Positions 27,790-37,219 of a stretch of 64,000 bases of DNA are shown piece after piece (positions within the stretch are counted from its first letter, which is position 1; every line of letters starts with the position of its first letter). The DNA is from Flavobacterium columnare NBRC 100251 = ATCC 23463 (GTDB lineage: Bacteria > Bacteroidota > Bacteroidia > Flavobacteriales > Flavobacteriaceae): the NCBI RefSeq assembly GCF_002530675.1, contig NZ_PCMX01000053.1:1-64000 (forward strand), given 5' to 3'. The notes under the pieces were generated by a model, which saw only the letters and a program-made list of their open reading frames with translations, ran no database searches and was not told the origin of the DNA. The translations under genes and the position numbers were made by a program.

Positions 27790-28523
27790 AATCAAATCAA
27801 GTCTCTAATAGCCCCTCCTTTGGAGGGGTTGGAGAGGCTATCATACAAATCACCTCAGGAAGAGGACCAGCCGAATGCGATTGGGTAGTGGCGCAAGTGC
27901 TCAAAAGAGTATTAGTCGAAGCCGAAGAAATGAAGCTGAAAGTGGAAGTAATTAATAGAGAGCCTGGACCCGAAAACGGTACCGTAGTTTCGGCATTAGT
28001 AGCGATAAAAGGTGTCAATACCAACGAATTTGTGCGTAGTTGGGTGGGTACCATTCAATGGATTGGGAAAAGTACGTTTCGAAAGTTTCACAAACGTAAA
28101 AATTGGTTTATCGGAATTTTTGAAGTGCCTCCAATCCTCTTGCCTACGTTTTCAGAAAAAGATTTTCAATATCAAGCAATGCGCAGTTCAGGAGCAGGGG
28201 GACAACACGTAAACAAAGTGAGTTCTGCCATTCGTGCCACACATCTTCCTACTGGAATAAGTGTAGTGAGTATGGATTCTCGTTCGCAGCACCAAAATAA
28301 AAAATTGGCAACCGAACGATTACTAGCCAAACTGAAAGAGACGCAGTACGACCAACTCCAACAGCAAGTGCAAAACCAGTGGACCAATCAAATGGCAGTG
28401 CAAAGAGGAAACCCAATTCGCACTTTTGAAGGTTCCGATTTTAAAAAAGAAAAGAAAAGTAAAAACAACAAAAAAGAACGACAAGAAGGAAAGAAGATGA
28501 TAAACGATAGTTTATATGATTAG
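27774..28523 (+). CDS. prfH: Peptide chain release factor-like protein PrfH
   Basis: 249 residues. PrfH releases peptides on ribosomes whose decoding centre is damaged; it keeps the GGQ domain but lacks the stop-codon recognition part of RF1/RF2. Here [16 protein letters not shown] is the N-terminal PrfH signature (from about 26), TIQWIGKS and KRKNWFIGI follow, and the catalytic loop [11 protein letters not shown] has GGQ at 142-144. The C-tail (215-249) is Lys-rich. The only ATG that fits is 27774. It adds about 20 residues ([11 protein letters not shown]) encoded by a short GC-rich hairpin repeat that normal PrfH proteins lack. Together with rtcB, this forms a release-and-repair pair. Confidence 0.9.
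   Translation: METKIKSNQVSNSPSFGGVGEAIIQITSGRGPAECDWVVAQVLKRVLVEAEEMKLKVEVINREPGPENGTVVSALVAIKGVNTNEFVRSWVGTIQWIGKSTFRKFHKRKNWFIGIFEVPPILLPTFSEKDFQYQAMRSSGAGGQHVNKVSSAIRATHLPTGISVVSMDSRSQHQNKKLATERLLAKLKETQYDQLQQQVQNQWTNQMAVQRGNPIRTFEGSDFKKEKKSKNNKKERQEGKKMINDSLYD
27812..27828. repeat. GC-rich hairpin repeat in the prfH start region
   Basis: CCCCTCC TTT GGAGGGG is a perfect 7-base stem with a 3-base loop, in an otherwise AT-rich gene, followed by TTGGAGAGGC. It looks like a short intergenic repeat that has become the coding sequence for the PrfH N-terminal tail ([10 protein letters not shown]). Confidence 0.6.
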
Positions 28524-28571
28524 TAGTATCACCTATCATCGAACATCCATCACCCAACAAATTCAAAAAAA

Positions 28572-29102
28572 ATGCAATCAATAGATAAATATGTAGTACA
28601 AGCCTTGGATAATTATCCCTATTGACTTGAAGGAACCTTAGAGTCATTAGGATATGCCTTGGTGTATGATAACAAAAACGCTATGGCATTAGGATTGTAC
28701 GGACGCTTGTATGCCGAACAAATGCAAGATTATGAATCGGCAAAACAATATTATGCAGAAGCTTTGGCTGCTGATATTCACGCTTTGGAGATATATCCAC
28801 ATTATGCTGAGGTTTTATTATTGAATGAAGATTACGAAGAAGCGGCAAAGCTAATCGATTTCTCATTGACAATAAAAGGAATTAACAAAGTTTAAATGTG
28901 GATAAAGAAAATCCAATTGCTAGAAAGGCAATAGAAAATTAAAGCCGCTTTGAAAATGATTAAAGAAGTAAAATTAATTTCCTTTACCAACGATTCTTAT
29001 GAAATTGACCAAATAGAAAAACGTTTGAAAAATAAAAAAGAATTGCTCAAACTTAAAAAGTCGAAGAAAAAGAAAGCAGAGAAGAAGAAAAGTAAGAAGT
29101 GA
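28572..29102 (+). pseudogene. TPR protein, broken by a stop and frameshift
   Basis: From ATG 28572 the frame reads MQSIDKYVVQALDNYPY, a TGA, then LEGTLESLGYALVYDNKNAM, LYGRLYAEQMQDYESAKQYY and YAEVLLLNEDYEEAAKLIDF: TPR-like helix pairs. A TAA at about 28893 ends this frame; the continuation (VDKENP, ARKAIE, AALKMIKEVKLIS, then a Lys-rich tail) is in other frames and runs to TGA 29100-29102. About 175 residues if repaired. At least one nonsense codon and one frameshift. It follows prfH by about 48 bases and may once have been part of that transcript. Confidence 0.75.
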
Positions 29103-29148
29103 TTAGTTATAATAGTTAATATTTAATCTGACAGTTACCAATTAAAGC

Positions 29149-29958
29149 ATTAATTTTAATGGAAGTTTTAATAATGGGCTTTCCTCGGGTAGAGTGGTGC
29201 AAAAATATGGCGTCTATGTAGATTCTATTTGGCCTTGGTCTTCGGGCTATGATGGCGCTAACGATAAATGTGGGCACGGTACCAGTATGGCATCTGTGGC
29301 TGCTGCACCTCGTAACGACAAAGGGCAACCTGTGGGAGTGGCCTATAATTGTAATTTGGTAACCTATCGCGCGGCTTCAAATGTGGTGCTAGACGGCTAC
29401 CATGAATTAGAAGGCGTAAAAACAGCCTATATTAATTTGGCTAATAATGTTAATGTTCGCGTGATTTCCATGTCGATGGGGAATATTATCTCCTCAGGAA
29501 AAATTGAAGATGCGATTAAATATGCTTATAGTAAAGGGAAACTAATGTTTTGTGCTGCGGGAACCTCTACGAGTTTTACCACTTTTGCGGGGGTTATATT
29601 TCCTGCTTGGATGCCTGAAGTGGTTGCTGTAACAGGAATTAAAGATGCCAGTACCTACCAAGCCTGAGATGTATGTCATACAGGAAGTAAAGTAGAATTT
29701 ACCATTATGATGCAACGAGTAACCAGCGGAAATAAAATTCCGGTGAACAGTTATTATGATGGACAAGGCGATTATTCTGGAGGATCCTCAGTGGCTACGG
29801 CTACGACTTCAGGGATTGCTACTTTAGTTTGGGCTAAAAATCCTAGTTGGACCCGCGACCAAGTTTTACAAAAACTGCGTCAGTCCGCTCAGTTTTATAC
29901 CAATCGCCATTCTGAATTTGGCTATGGGATGCCCGATGCTTTGAAAGCGATGCAATAA
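29149..29958 (+). pseudogene. S8 (subtilisin-like) peptidase remnant
   Basis: Homologous to the C-terminal 265 residues of the lipoprotein protease at 21268-22779, from about NFNNGDSSGR onward. The 5' half, including signal peptide, propeptide and the Asp motif, is missing. His motif (CGHGTSMASVAA) and Ser motif (GGSSVATATTSG) remain. An in-frame TGA at 29666-29668 replaces the Cys of CDIC (TGT to TGA). Synonymous positions differ widely from the intact copy and are more GC-rich, so it is an old or separately acquired relative, not a recent duplication. Confidence 0.85.
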
Positions 29959-29964
29959 AATAGG

Positions 29965-29988
29965 AACTGCCCGTGAGGGCAGTTTTTT
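29965..29988 (+). terminator. Rho-independent terminator
   Basis: AACTGCCC GTGA GGGCAGTT followed by a T-tract, a perfect 8-base stem directly after the subtilase remnant. It has outlived the gene it served. Confidence 0.85.
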
Positions 29989-30116
29989 TGTGGAGAGCTT
30001 TTCATTTATATTGATAGAAAGGTAAAAAAACACTAAAAAAAGTGCTGTTTTTCAATACAATGTCATAGTTTATCACAATGCTTTTTTTTTAAAAGTTCGT
30101 TAATTTAGAGTCTACT

Positions 30117-32600
30117 TTATATCTTAATAATATTTTTTGTCAAGATTTGATTAGCAATTTCTGTATAAATATCAGGAGTGTTTTCAGGGGTTTCAATTGA
30201 GACTATTAGAGAATATCGTAACTGAGAGTCATATTTCTTTTGTTTCTCTAATTGTTTCCACCAGCCTGAAGCAAGGGGAAATATTGCTAGTTTATTACAA
30301 ACTGCTATATCGGCTGCTGAACCATTCCAAAAATTACTATGTATGGATCCTTTGAAAACTGTATCAGCACCTAAAAACCACCTTTTTTCTTGTTTTTTTT
30401 CATAATCAACTTCAGATAATTTTTCAACCCCTTGTTCATCTTTTAGATTTTTAATATTAATTTTGTTGGTTCTAACTTTAAAATTTTCAAAAGTTTCGGT
30501 TGGATTAATAAGTGAAAATTTTAATGCTGTGGATTGATATGAATATTTAGTTGAATATCCTTTGTCTCCAGGATTAGGTTCGATATAATATGAAAGAGTA
30601 ACTCTCAAAGTTACATTTGTTTCTCCAAGATTTGCTAATATTTCTGATGGCCATGGAAATTCATAATAATGTATTTCATTTGTTTTTACAGTACCATCAA
30701 TTTTATAAGGTGTAATTACTTCTTCAGAAATAAATGTCAGGTAGTTAGATTTACATTCTATCGCTTTTTTTAAATTAGGTATTCCATAGCCAACTATTCT
30801 TAATAATTTCTTTTTATCTCCGACTTTAGTAATGTCAATTTTAAATTGATTTATTAACTCTTCAGTCCAAGATGAAGAGTGAATCATTAATGCTCTTAAT
30901 GTTTCAGGCCAAGCATTGGGATAAATATTTCTTAACTTTGCTAAAAAGTTTGATGCAGTTGCAGTTGCTGCACTTGTAGCATTAAAAGTAGTAAAAGCGT
31001 TTACAATTCCCATAGTCGAGGTAGTCAAAATTTCTAAGTCTTCATGTCTTTCAATGTTTCCATCCTCACGTTTTTTTAAGTTTCCTCCTTCAAAAACAAC
31101 TTCTGGTTTTATAGGCCAAAAAGATTCCCATGAACTAGAAGTTCTACTAAAAGGTGACAATTCGAACTTTTTTGCTACTGTGTTAGTATTAGGTAATATT
31201 TTTTGAGTAAATGCACCAATAGTTATTGCATTCCATGATTGTGCTGGGCTTTCTACAGAAAGATTTAGATTACTTTCGGGATAACTAAGTAATTCAATAT
31301 CTTCTCGAACATTCCCTGCACTGATAACAAAAATTTTTTTATCATTTTCAAAATCACCAAAGATAATTTTATCCAAATAAGCTGACCAAGTTGAAGGTTT
31401 TCCAAAATCATTTTGATTTTTACCTGTAACTGCCATACAAAAGATCCTTTTATAATCAGGATTATTAATCACTGATATGTTAATAGCGTTTTGGGTAATA
31501 AAATGGCATTTGTTTAATTCAGTTGTTTCTCCATCTGGTGGTAGAATTTTAACTGATTCTAATCGGTGGTTTACTTGTAAAGGATTGTTGTATTCTAATA
31601 TTTTATTTAAATTATCATATAGAGCAATACCTGCCATAGCAGTGCCATGTCCATTATGACCAGCATCATTTATACCCCAGTTAGAATCAGCAGTTAGACA
31701 GTCGTTTCTATTTATTGCATTTTTTAATAACTTATGACCAATATTGACTCCTGAGTCTAATATTGTAATGTAATTATTTGATTGATTAAATGTTATATTG
31801 TTTATTGCTGATTCAATCCAATTCTCTCTGTTAATTATTGTTTGATCTAACCAAAAACTATTTAATTCTTCAGCTCTACGAACTTCTGCAATATATCCGA
31901 ACGACATTGATAATTCAACTAGTTGTTGGTAATTTAATTTCGTATAAACTATTATTCTTTCTGGAAAAAAAGTAAATTCTTCGGAAATAGTGATGTTAAA
32001 AAAATCAGAAATACCTTTCAGAGTTTGAAACTTTTTATCTATTTCAGATTTATCTATGGCTAACCATAATTCACACCAAACAGCTTCTTCTTTCGGTATA
32101 TAATCATTTGAGCTATTCCAGATAAAATCTATATTAGTTCTTTGAATTTTATCTATTTTTTCGACAAGTTTTTGGCTAACAGGAAGACCTTTTTTTGTGT
32201 CTTCAAAAATATACTTTTGTATTTTTCCAATTAACTTTTCTTTTTTATTGTCAGGGATGTAAATAGTAGCTATTTGTAATTTGTTTTCCTGATTGCTTTT
32301 AACATTTAGTAATTTGGCTCCATCAGAACTCAAAGAACTTAATTCTAATAATTGTTTTTCAGCACCAATAAATGTAATGTATTCACCATCTTTAACAGGT
32401 AAACTTTTCTTTGTTCTATCGACAACCTCTTGAATATGTGTGTTCCAAATCTCATTTAAAGATGAAAGTAAAAAATTTCCGTGAACTTTACGATCTCTTT
32501 GAGGTAATATTGTTTTAATCGGCGGACTTGGAGGCGTGGTGTAAGCTTGTGAAGAGTGAACATTTTTTACAAAAAGATGTGGTTTGAAATCTTCGTTCAT
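30117..32600 (-). CDS. IetS-like subtilisin family protease of an antiphage system
   Basis: 827 residues, no signal peptide, so cytoplasmic. An N-terminal region (1-270) with no clear enzyme motif precedes the S8 domain: Asp282 (TILDSGVN), His318 (GHGTAMAGIA), oxyanion Asn430 (VISAGN), Ser543 (FNATSAATATAS). A C-terminal beta-rich part (about 640-827) follows. It starts 7 bases after the AAA-ATPase gene. An AAA-ATPase followed by a large subtilase is the layout of IetAS, first seen as a plasmid incompatibility (toxin/antitoxin-like) pair and later shown to give phage resistance. The protease would be the effector held or triggered by the ATPase. Confidence 0.85.
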   Translation of the reverse strand: MNEDFKPHLFVKNVHSSQAYTTPPSPPIKTILPQRDRKVHGNFLLSSLNEIWNTHIQEVVDRTKKSLPVKDGEYITFIGAEKQLLELSSLSSDGAKLLNVKSNQENKLQIATIYIPDNKKEKLIGKIQKYIFEDTKKGLPVSQKLVEKIDKIQRTNIDFIWNSSNDYIPKEEAVWCELWLAIDKSEIDKKFQTLKGISDFFNITISEEFTFFPERIIVYTKLNYQQLVELSMSFGYIAEVRRAEELNSFWLDQTIINRENWIESAINNITFNQSNNYITILDSGVNIGHKLLKNAINRNDCLTADSNWGINDAGHNGHGTAMAGIALYDNLNKILEYNNPLQVNHRLESVKILPPDGETTELNKCHFITQNAINISVINNPDYKRIFCMAVTGKNQNDFGKPSTWSAYLDKIIFGDFENDKKIFVISAGNVREDIELLSYPESNLNLSVESPAQSWNAITIGAFTQKILPNTNTVAKKFELSPFSRTSSSWESFWPIKPEVVFEGGNLKKREDGNIERHEDLEILTTSTMGIVNAFTTFNATSAATATASNFLAKLRNIYPNAWPETLRALMIHSSSWTEELINQFKIDITKVGDKKKLLRIVGYGIPNLKKAIECKSNYLTFISEEVITPYKIDGTVKTNEIHYYEFPWPSEILANLGETNVTLRVTLSYYIEPNPGDKGYSTKYSYQSTALKFSLINPTETFENFKVRTNKINIKNLKDEQGVEKLSEVDYEKKQEKRWFLGADTVFKGSIHSNFWNGSAADIAVCNKLAIFPLASGWWKQLEKQKKYDSQLRYSLIVSIETPENTPDIYTEIANQILTKNIIKI

Positions 32601-32607
32601 TTTTTAT

Positions 32608-33561
32608 CTATATCAAATGATTAGTTTTTCGGTCTTTTATCATCTGAACCAATAATTTTTGTGTTATTGTATTTTTATCGGTTAAAATAATTTCTTTCAA
32701 AGCGTCATTACAAGCATTTGTTATTTCAGCATGACTTAATCCGTATGCAACTTCAATTAGCGATTTAAGAGAATAGTCTCCAAGAAATTTATGTAGTTTT
32801 AGTTTTATTAATTCTTCTATGTCTTCTTTATTTGGTAAAGAATATGTTATGATGTCATCAAAACGTCTAAATAACGCAGAATCTAATATTTTTATATTGT
32901 TAGTAGCTCCAAAAATTATACTTTCTGATGAGTCTTGTTCGATAAATTGAAGAAATGAATTTAATATTCTTCGCATTTCTCCTACTTCGTTGTCTCTTCC
33001 TCTTTCTGCTCCAATGGCATCAAATTCATCAAACAAATAAACTCCTCTATTTGAAATCATCATGTCGAAAATCTGTCTCAATTTAGAGGCAGTTTCTCCC
33101 ATGTATTTAGTCATTAATTTGTCCATCATCACTACGTATAATGGTAATTTCAACTCTCCTGAAATGGCTGAAGCTGTGGCGGTTTTACCTGTTCCTGGCA
33201 AACCTGATAGTAAAACTTTTCTACGGTTTTGCAAACCAAATTTTAATATTTTATCTCTTTCTCTATACTCTCTAATTATCCTATTCAATTTATTTGAAAC
33301 TTCATTTGAAAGTATTAATTCATTTAATTTGTTCTCAGGATAATATACTAATACTAAGTCGCTTAAATCAGGATTGATTTTGATGATTTTAAAACCATCT
33401 GTTTTTGATTTATCGACTAAATCTTTTATTTCTTTTGCAATAGCCATATGTCCTTGCCGTGCTTCATGAGCTGCCATTTGAAGGGCAATAGAAGTAAACC
33501 TTTCATTGTCATTTTTATAATGAGAAAGTAATAAAGATTTTATTTGTTCAGCTGTTGCCAT
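32608..33561 (-). CDS. IetA-like AAA+ ATPase of an antiphage system
   Basis: 317 residues. Single AAA+ module related to FtsH/spastin-type ATPases. Walker A is GLPGTGKT (120-127), Walker B is VYLFDEFD (Asp178, Glu179), sensor 1 is FGATNN, and arginine-finger-type residues are in ALFRRFDD. The N-terminal 90 residues are a helical domain (HYKNDNERFTSIALQMAAHEA), probably for binding partners. Forms a two-gene operon with the subtilase. CAAATTTA at 33566-33573 (TAAATTTG on the minus strand) matches the -7 box but lies only 5 bases from the ATG, which would make the mRNA nearly leaderless if used. Confidence 0.85.
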   Translation of the reverse strand: MATAEQIKSLLLSHYKNDNERFTSIALQMAAHEARQGHMAIAKEIKDLVDKSKTDGFKIIKINPDLSDLVLVYYPENKLNELILSNEVSNKLNRIIREYRERDKILKFGLQNRRKVLLSGLPGTGKTATASAISGELKLPLYVVMMDKLMTKYMGETASKLRQIFDMMISNRGVYLFDEFDAIGAERGRDNEVGEMRRILNSFLQFIEQDSSESIIFGATNNIKILDSALFRRFDDIITYSLPNKEDIEELIKLKLHKFLGDYSLKSLIEVAYGLSHAEITNACNDALKEIILTDKNTITQKLLVQMIKDRKTNHLI

Positions 33562-33587
33562 AAAACAAATTTATATTTTTTTAATAA

Positions 33588-35711
33588 TTATTCCGCTATT
33601 AAAACCTCCAATATTGTAATTGCCGCATCACTAATTTTAGTTCCAGGACCAAAAACAGCCACAGCACCTGCCTCAAATAAGAATTCATAATCCTGTGCAG
33701 GAATTACTCCACCTACAATGACCATAATATCTTCGCGACCGTATTTTTTCAATTCTTCAATTACTTGAGGGACTAAGGTTTTGTGTCCTGCCGCTAAAGA
33801 AGAAACGCCTAAAATGTGTACGTCGTTTTCTACCGCTTGTTTGGCTGCTTCTTGCGGGGTTTGAAATAGTGGTCCAATGTCTACGTCAAAACCTACATCG
33901 GCGTACCCTGTGGCGACTACTTTAGCACCACGGTCGTGTCCGTCTTGCCCCATTTTAGCAATCATAATACGCGGTCGACGTCCTTCTTGTTTGGCAAAGG
34001 CATCTGCGAGTTGACGGGCTTTTTCAAAGCTTTCGTCATTTTTTATTTCTTTACTATACACCCCACTAAAACTTCTAATTTGTGCTTTGTATCTTCCAAA
34101 AACGCTTTCTAAAGCGTCGCTTATTTCTCCTAAAGTCGCTCGGTTACGTGCGGCAGCTACAGCTAAATCTAATAAGTTGCCGTTTCCTGTTTGTGCACAC
34201 TCCGTCAGTTTGGCTAAACAGTCAGTTACTTTTGCCGTATCGCGAGTGGCTTTTATTTGTTCCAAACGCTCGATTTGTTGCTTACGAACGGTTTGGTTAT
34301 CGACCTCTAAAATATGTAACGGGTCTTCTTTTTCCAGTCGGTATTTGTTAACCCCCACAATAATGTCTTGCCCGCTGTCAATACGCGCTTGTTTACGCGC
34401 TGCAGCTTCTTCAATACGAAGTTTCGGGATACCTGCTTCAATAGCTTTGGTCATGCCACCTAGTGCTTCCACTTCCTCAATCAAAGTCCACGCTTTTTCA
34501 GCGATTTCAGCCGTTAGACTTTCTACATAATAACTTCCCGCCCAAGGGTCTACCGTTTTGCAAATTTTGGTTTCTTCTTGCAAGTAAATTTGGGTATTAC
34601 GGGCAATACGTGCCGAGAAATCGGTAGGTAATGCAATAGCTTCGTCTAAGGCATTGGTATGTAACGATTGGGTGCCTCCAAAGGCAGCCGCAGCCGCTTC
34701 AATAGCCGTTCGAGCCACATTGTTAAAAGGGTCTTGTTCGGTTAAACTCCAGCCTGAGGTTTGACAGTGCGTACGTAAAGCAAGTGATTTTTCGTCTTTA
34801 GGTTCAAATTGTTTTAAGAGTTTTGCCCATAGCATACGACCAGCACGCATTTTGGCAATTTCCATAAAATGGTTCATTCCAATAGCCCAGAAAAACGAAA
34901 GGCGTGGAGCGAACTCATCAATATTCATTCCTGCGGCTAAGCCCGTGCGTATGTATTCTAGACCATCGGCTAAAGTATAAGCTAATTCAATATCTGCAGT
35001 AGCTCCCGCTTCTTGCATGTGGTAGCCTGAAATAGAAATCGAATTGAACTTTGGCATATTTTTACTGGTATAGTCAAAAATATCGGCAATGATTTTCATC
35101 GATGGGGTAGGTGGGTAAATGTAAGTATTACGAACCATAAATTCTTTTAGGATATCATTTTGAATGGTTCCTGAAAGTAGGTTAGTGGCTACGCCTTGTT
35201 CTTCGGCAGCCACTATATAAAACGCCATAATAGGTAAAACAGCACCATTCATGGTCATAGAAACCGACATTTCGCCCAATGGAATTTGGTCGAAAAGGAC
35301 TTTCATATCCTCCACCGAGTCGATGGCTACACCAGCTTTTCCAACGTCTCCCACTACGCGCTCATGGTCTGAATCGTAGCCTCGATGCGTAGCCAAGTCA
35401 AATGCTACAGATAAACCTTTTTGCCCAGCGGCTAAGTTTCTTCTGTAAAAAGCATTACTTTCTTCGGCAGTAGAAAATCCTGCATACTGACGTATGGTCC
35501 ACGGACGACGTACGTACATGGTAGCATACGGTCCGCGCAAGTTGGGAGCAAAACCTGCTCCAAATTCTAAATGTTCTAGTCCTTTTATATCTGATTCGGA
35601 ATAGGTAGATTTTACCTCAATGCCTTCAGCAGTTGTAAATGAGCTATCAGCAGTAGGTTTTTCTTTTTCGGCTAATGGCTTTAACGTAATATTTTGTATG
35701 TTTTTTCTCAT
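33588..35711 (-). CDS. scpA: Methylmalonyl-CoA mutase, large (catalytic) subunit
   Basis: 707 residues, normal. B12-dependent interconversion of succinyl-CoA and methylmalonyl-CoA. The barrel domain carries [20 protein letters not shown] in parts and [24 protein letters not shown]. The C-terminal cobalamin domain has the DxHxxG motif in [15 protein letters not shown] near residue 590. Lies 5 bases after the small-subunit gene; the two form the usual heterodimer operon. Confidence 0.95.
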   Translation of the reverse strand: MRKNIQNITLKPLAEKEKPTADSSFTTAEGIEVKSTYSESDIKGLEHLEFGAGFAPNLRGPYATMYVRRPWTIRQYAGFSTAEESNAFYRRNLAAGQKGLSVAFDLATHRGYDSDHERVVGDVGKAGVAIDSVEDMKVLFDQIPLGEMSVSMTMNGAVLPIMAFYIVAAEEQGVATNLLSGTIQNDILKEFMVRNTYIYPPTPSMKIIADIFDYTSKNMPKFNSISISGYHMQEAGATADIELAYTLADGLEYIRTGLAAGMNIDEFAPRLSFFWAIGMNHFMEIAKMRAGRMLWAKLLKQFEPKDEKSLALRTHCQTSGWSLTEQDPFNNVARTAIEAAAAAFGGTQSLHTNALDEAIALPTDFSARIARNTQIYLQEETKICKTVDPWAGSYYVESLTAEIAEKAWTLIEEVEALGGMTKAIEAGIPKLRIEEAAARKQARIDSGQDIIVGVNKYRLEKEDPLHILEVDNQTVRKQQIERLEQIKATRDTAKVTDCLAKLTECAQTGNGNLLDLAVAAARNRATLGEISDALESVFGRYKAQIRSFSGVYSKEIKNDESFEKARQLADAFAKQEGRRPRIMIAKMGQDGHDRGAKVVATGYADVGFDVDIGPLFQTPQEAAKQAVENDVHILGVSSLAAGHKTLVPQVIEELKKYGREDIMVIVGGVIPAQDYEFLFEAGAVAVFGPGTKISDAAITILEVLIAE

Positions 35712-35716
35712 AATTA

Positions 35717-37045
35717 TTATTCTTGAGATAAACGTTCTTGTTCTAGTTTTTCAGCCAAACGTTTTTCGATAATGGGTGTAATTAGTGTTTTTCTAACGTT
35801 TTGTTTTATAAATGGGTACAATTCTAAATCGTTTTTCATACGGTCATTTTTATTAGGGTATTTATTAGTTCCTAATAAAATTTCTTTCCCCTTGTTAAAA
35901 AAATCCTGTTCTTTTTCAGCGCTTTCTTTTATTTTTCGTTGGATTGTTCCCTCTATTAGTTGAGTGATGAATCCGCCACCATTTTCGATATCTTTGAATA
36001 AAGTTAAAGCTTTTTCCGCTAATTGTTGGGTTAATTCTTCTATGTAATAAGAACCGTCAGAAGGATTTTTTACTTTGTCAAAATAACTTTCATGTTTTAA
36101 GACCAATAATTGATTGCGTGAAATTCGATCTCCAAATTCATTGTCTTTATGATAAATAGCGTCATACGCTAAATTAGCAACTGCGTCAGCACCCCCTAAA
36201 ATTGCACTCATACACTCAGTTGTGGTACGAAGCATATTGACATTGTAGTCATATAAAGTTTTGTTACGTTTGGTTGGTGTAGCCATAATATGGCAATCGG
36301 AAGTATAATTGTATTCTTTCGCTAGAGTATTGAATAATAGACGTAAGGCGCGGATTTTTGCAATTTCAAAGAAGTAATTGCTTCCAACTGCTACGTTGAT
36401 TATGATGTTGGAAGTTAAGTTTTTAACTCTATTAAAATATTCATTGCAATGTGCTAAAGTGTAAGCTAATTGTTGAATAATGTTGGCTCCAGCATTTTGA
36501 TATATTTCAGTATTAATACTTAAAGAGGTTTTAGACTGATTTAAAATTAAAAAATCGCTTTCTAAATTACTAAACCAATTGCCATCTTTTGTTAGTTGGC
36601 CAATCGGATCAATTTCTAAAAAGGTTGAAGGTCTAAGTGTTTGTACTTTTTTTATGAAATCGGGACTAAGAAAAAGAGGTTTTACATATACTTGAATTTC
36701 TTGTGGAATTGTATGTAGTAGTTTTTCTAAATCTAAGGATTCGTTTTCTAATGTAAAACGAATGCTTTCGGCTCCTCTTGACAAGGTTTCTTTGGCTCTA
36801 TTGATAGATTTTTCTAAATCGTATACAAAAATATTTTGAACGATCTTAAAACTATTTTTGTTAGAAGTTATTTCTAAAGGCGTATTGGTTTCATCTATAT
36901 GATAAAACGGCTTAACTTTTATTCCTTCAGGACTTTCCCAAACAAGTGTTTCGTTATAATCAGCGCCTTTTAGTTCATATTGAATTTGTTGCTTCCATTG
37001 TTTGGAAGTAACTGAGTTGAATTCATTGAATAGTTTTTCTTTCAT
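35717..37045 (-). CDS. mutA: Methylmalonyl-CoA mutase, small subunit
   Basis: 442 residues from ATG 37045. The frame is open another 48 codons, but that leader (MALKLSPFLFLQQ) does not resemble the family, while [20 protein letters not shown] does. Barrel fold like the large subunit, with [32 protein letters not shown], and [17 protein letters not shown], but no cobalamin domain or DxHxxG motif, as expected for the non-catalytic partner. Confidence 0.9.
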   Translation of the reverse strand: MKEKLFNEFNSVTSKQWKQQIQYELKGADYNETLVWESPEGIKVKPFYHIDETNTPLEITSNKNSFKIVQNIFVYDLEKSINRAKETLSRGAESIRFTLENESLDLEKLLHTIPQEIQVYVKPLFLSPDFIKKVQTLRPSTFLEIDPIGQLTKDGNWFSNLESDFLILNQSKTSLSINTEIYQNAGANIIQQLAYTLAHCNEYFNRVKNLTSNIIINVAVGSNYFFEIAKIRALRLLFNTLAKEYNYTSDCHIMATPTKRNKTLYDYNVNMLRTTTECMSAILGGADAVANLAYDAIYHKDNEFGDRISRNQLLVLKHESYFDKVKNPSDGSYYIEELTQQLAEKALTLFKDIENGGGFITQLIEGTIQRKIKESAEKEQDFFNKGKEILLGTNKYPNKNDRMKNDLELYPFIKQNVRKTLITPIIEKRLAEKLEQERLSQE

Positions 37046-37219
37046 GTTGTGTGTAAACAAACTATTTTTAGATGAAATAGTTGATTGATTTTTCACAAAT
37101 TTAAAAAAATAACGTTTAAGAATAGAATCTTGCTTTAAAATGATTATAATTTGTTGTAAAAAAAGAAAAGGAGATAGTTTTAAAGCCATCCCCTTGTTGT
37201 TTTATCGAATTAAATTCAA

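Noticed and set aside
29666-29668. TGA in the subtilase remnant as a selenocysteine codon
   Set aside because: The gene has lost its start, signal peptide and Asp motif, so a plain nonsense mutation is the simpler reading.
34082-34530. Plus-strand frames of 89 and 147 codons within scpA
   Set aside because: Antisense shadows of a conserved enzyme gene; no signal, motif or start context.
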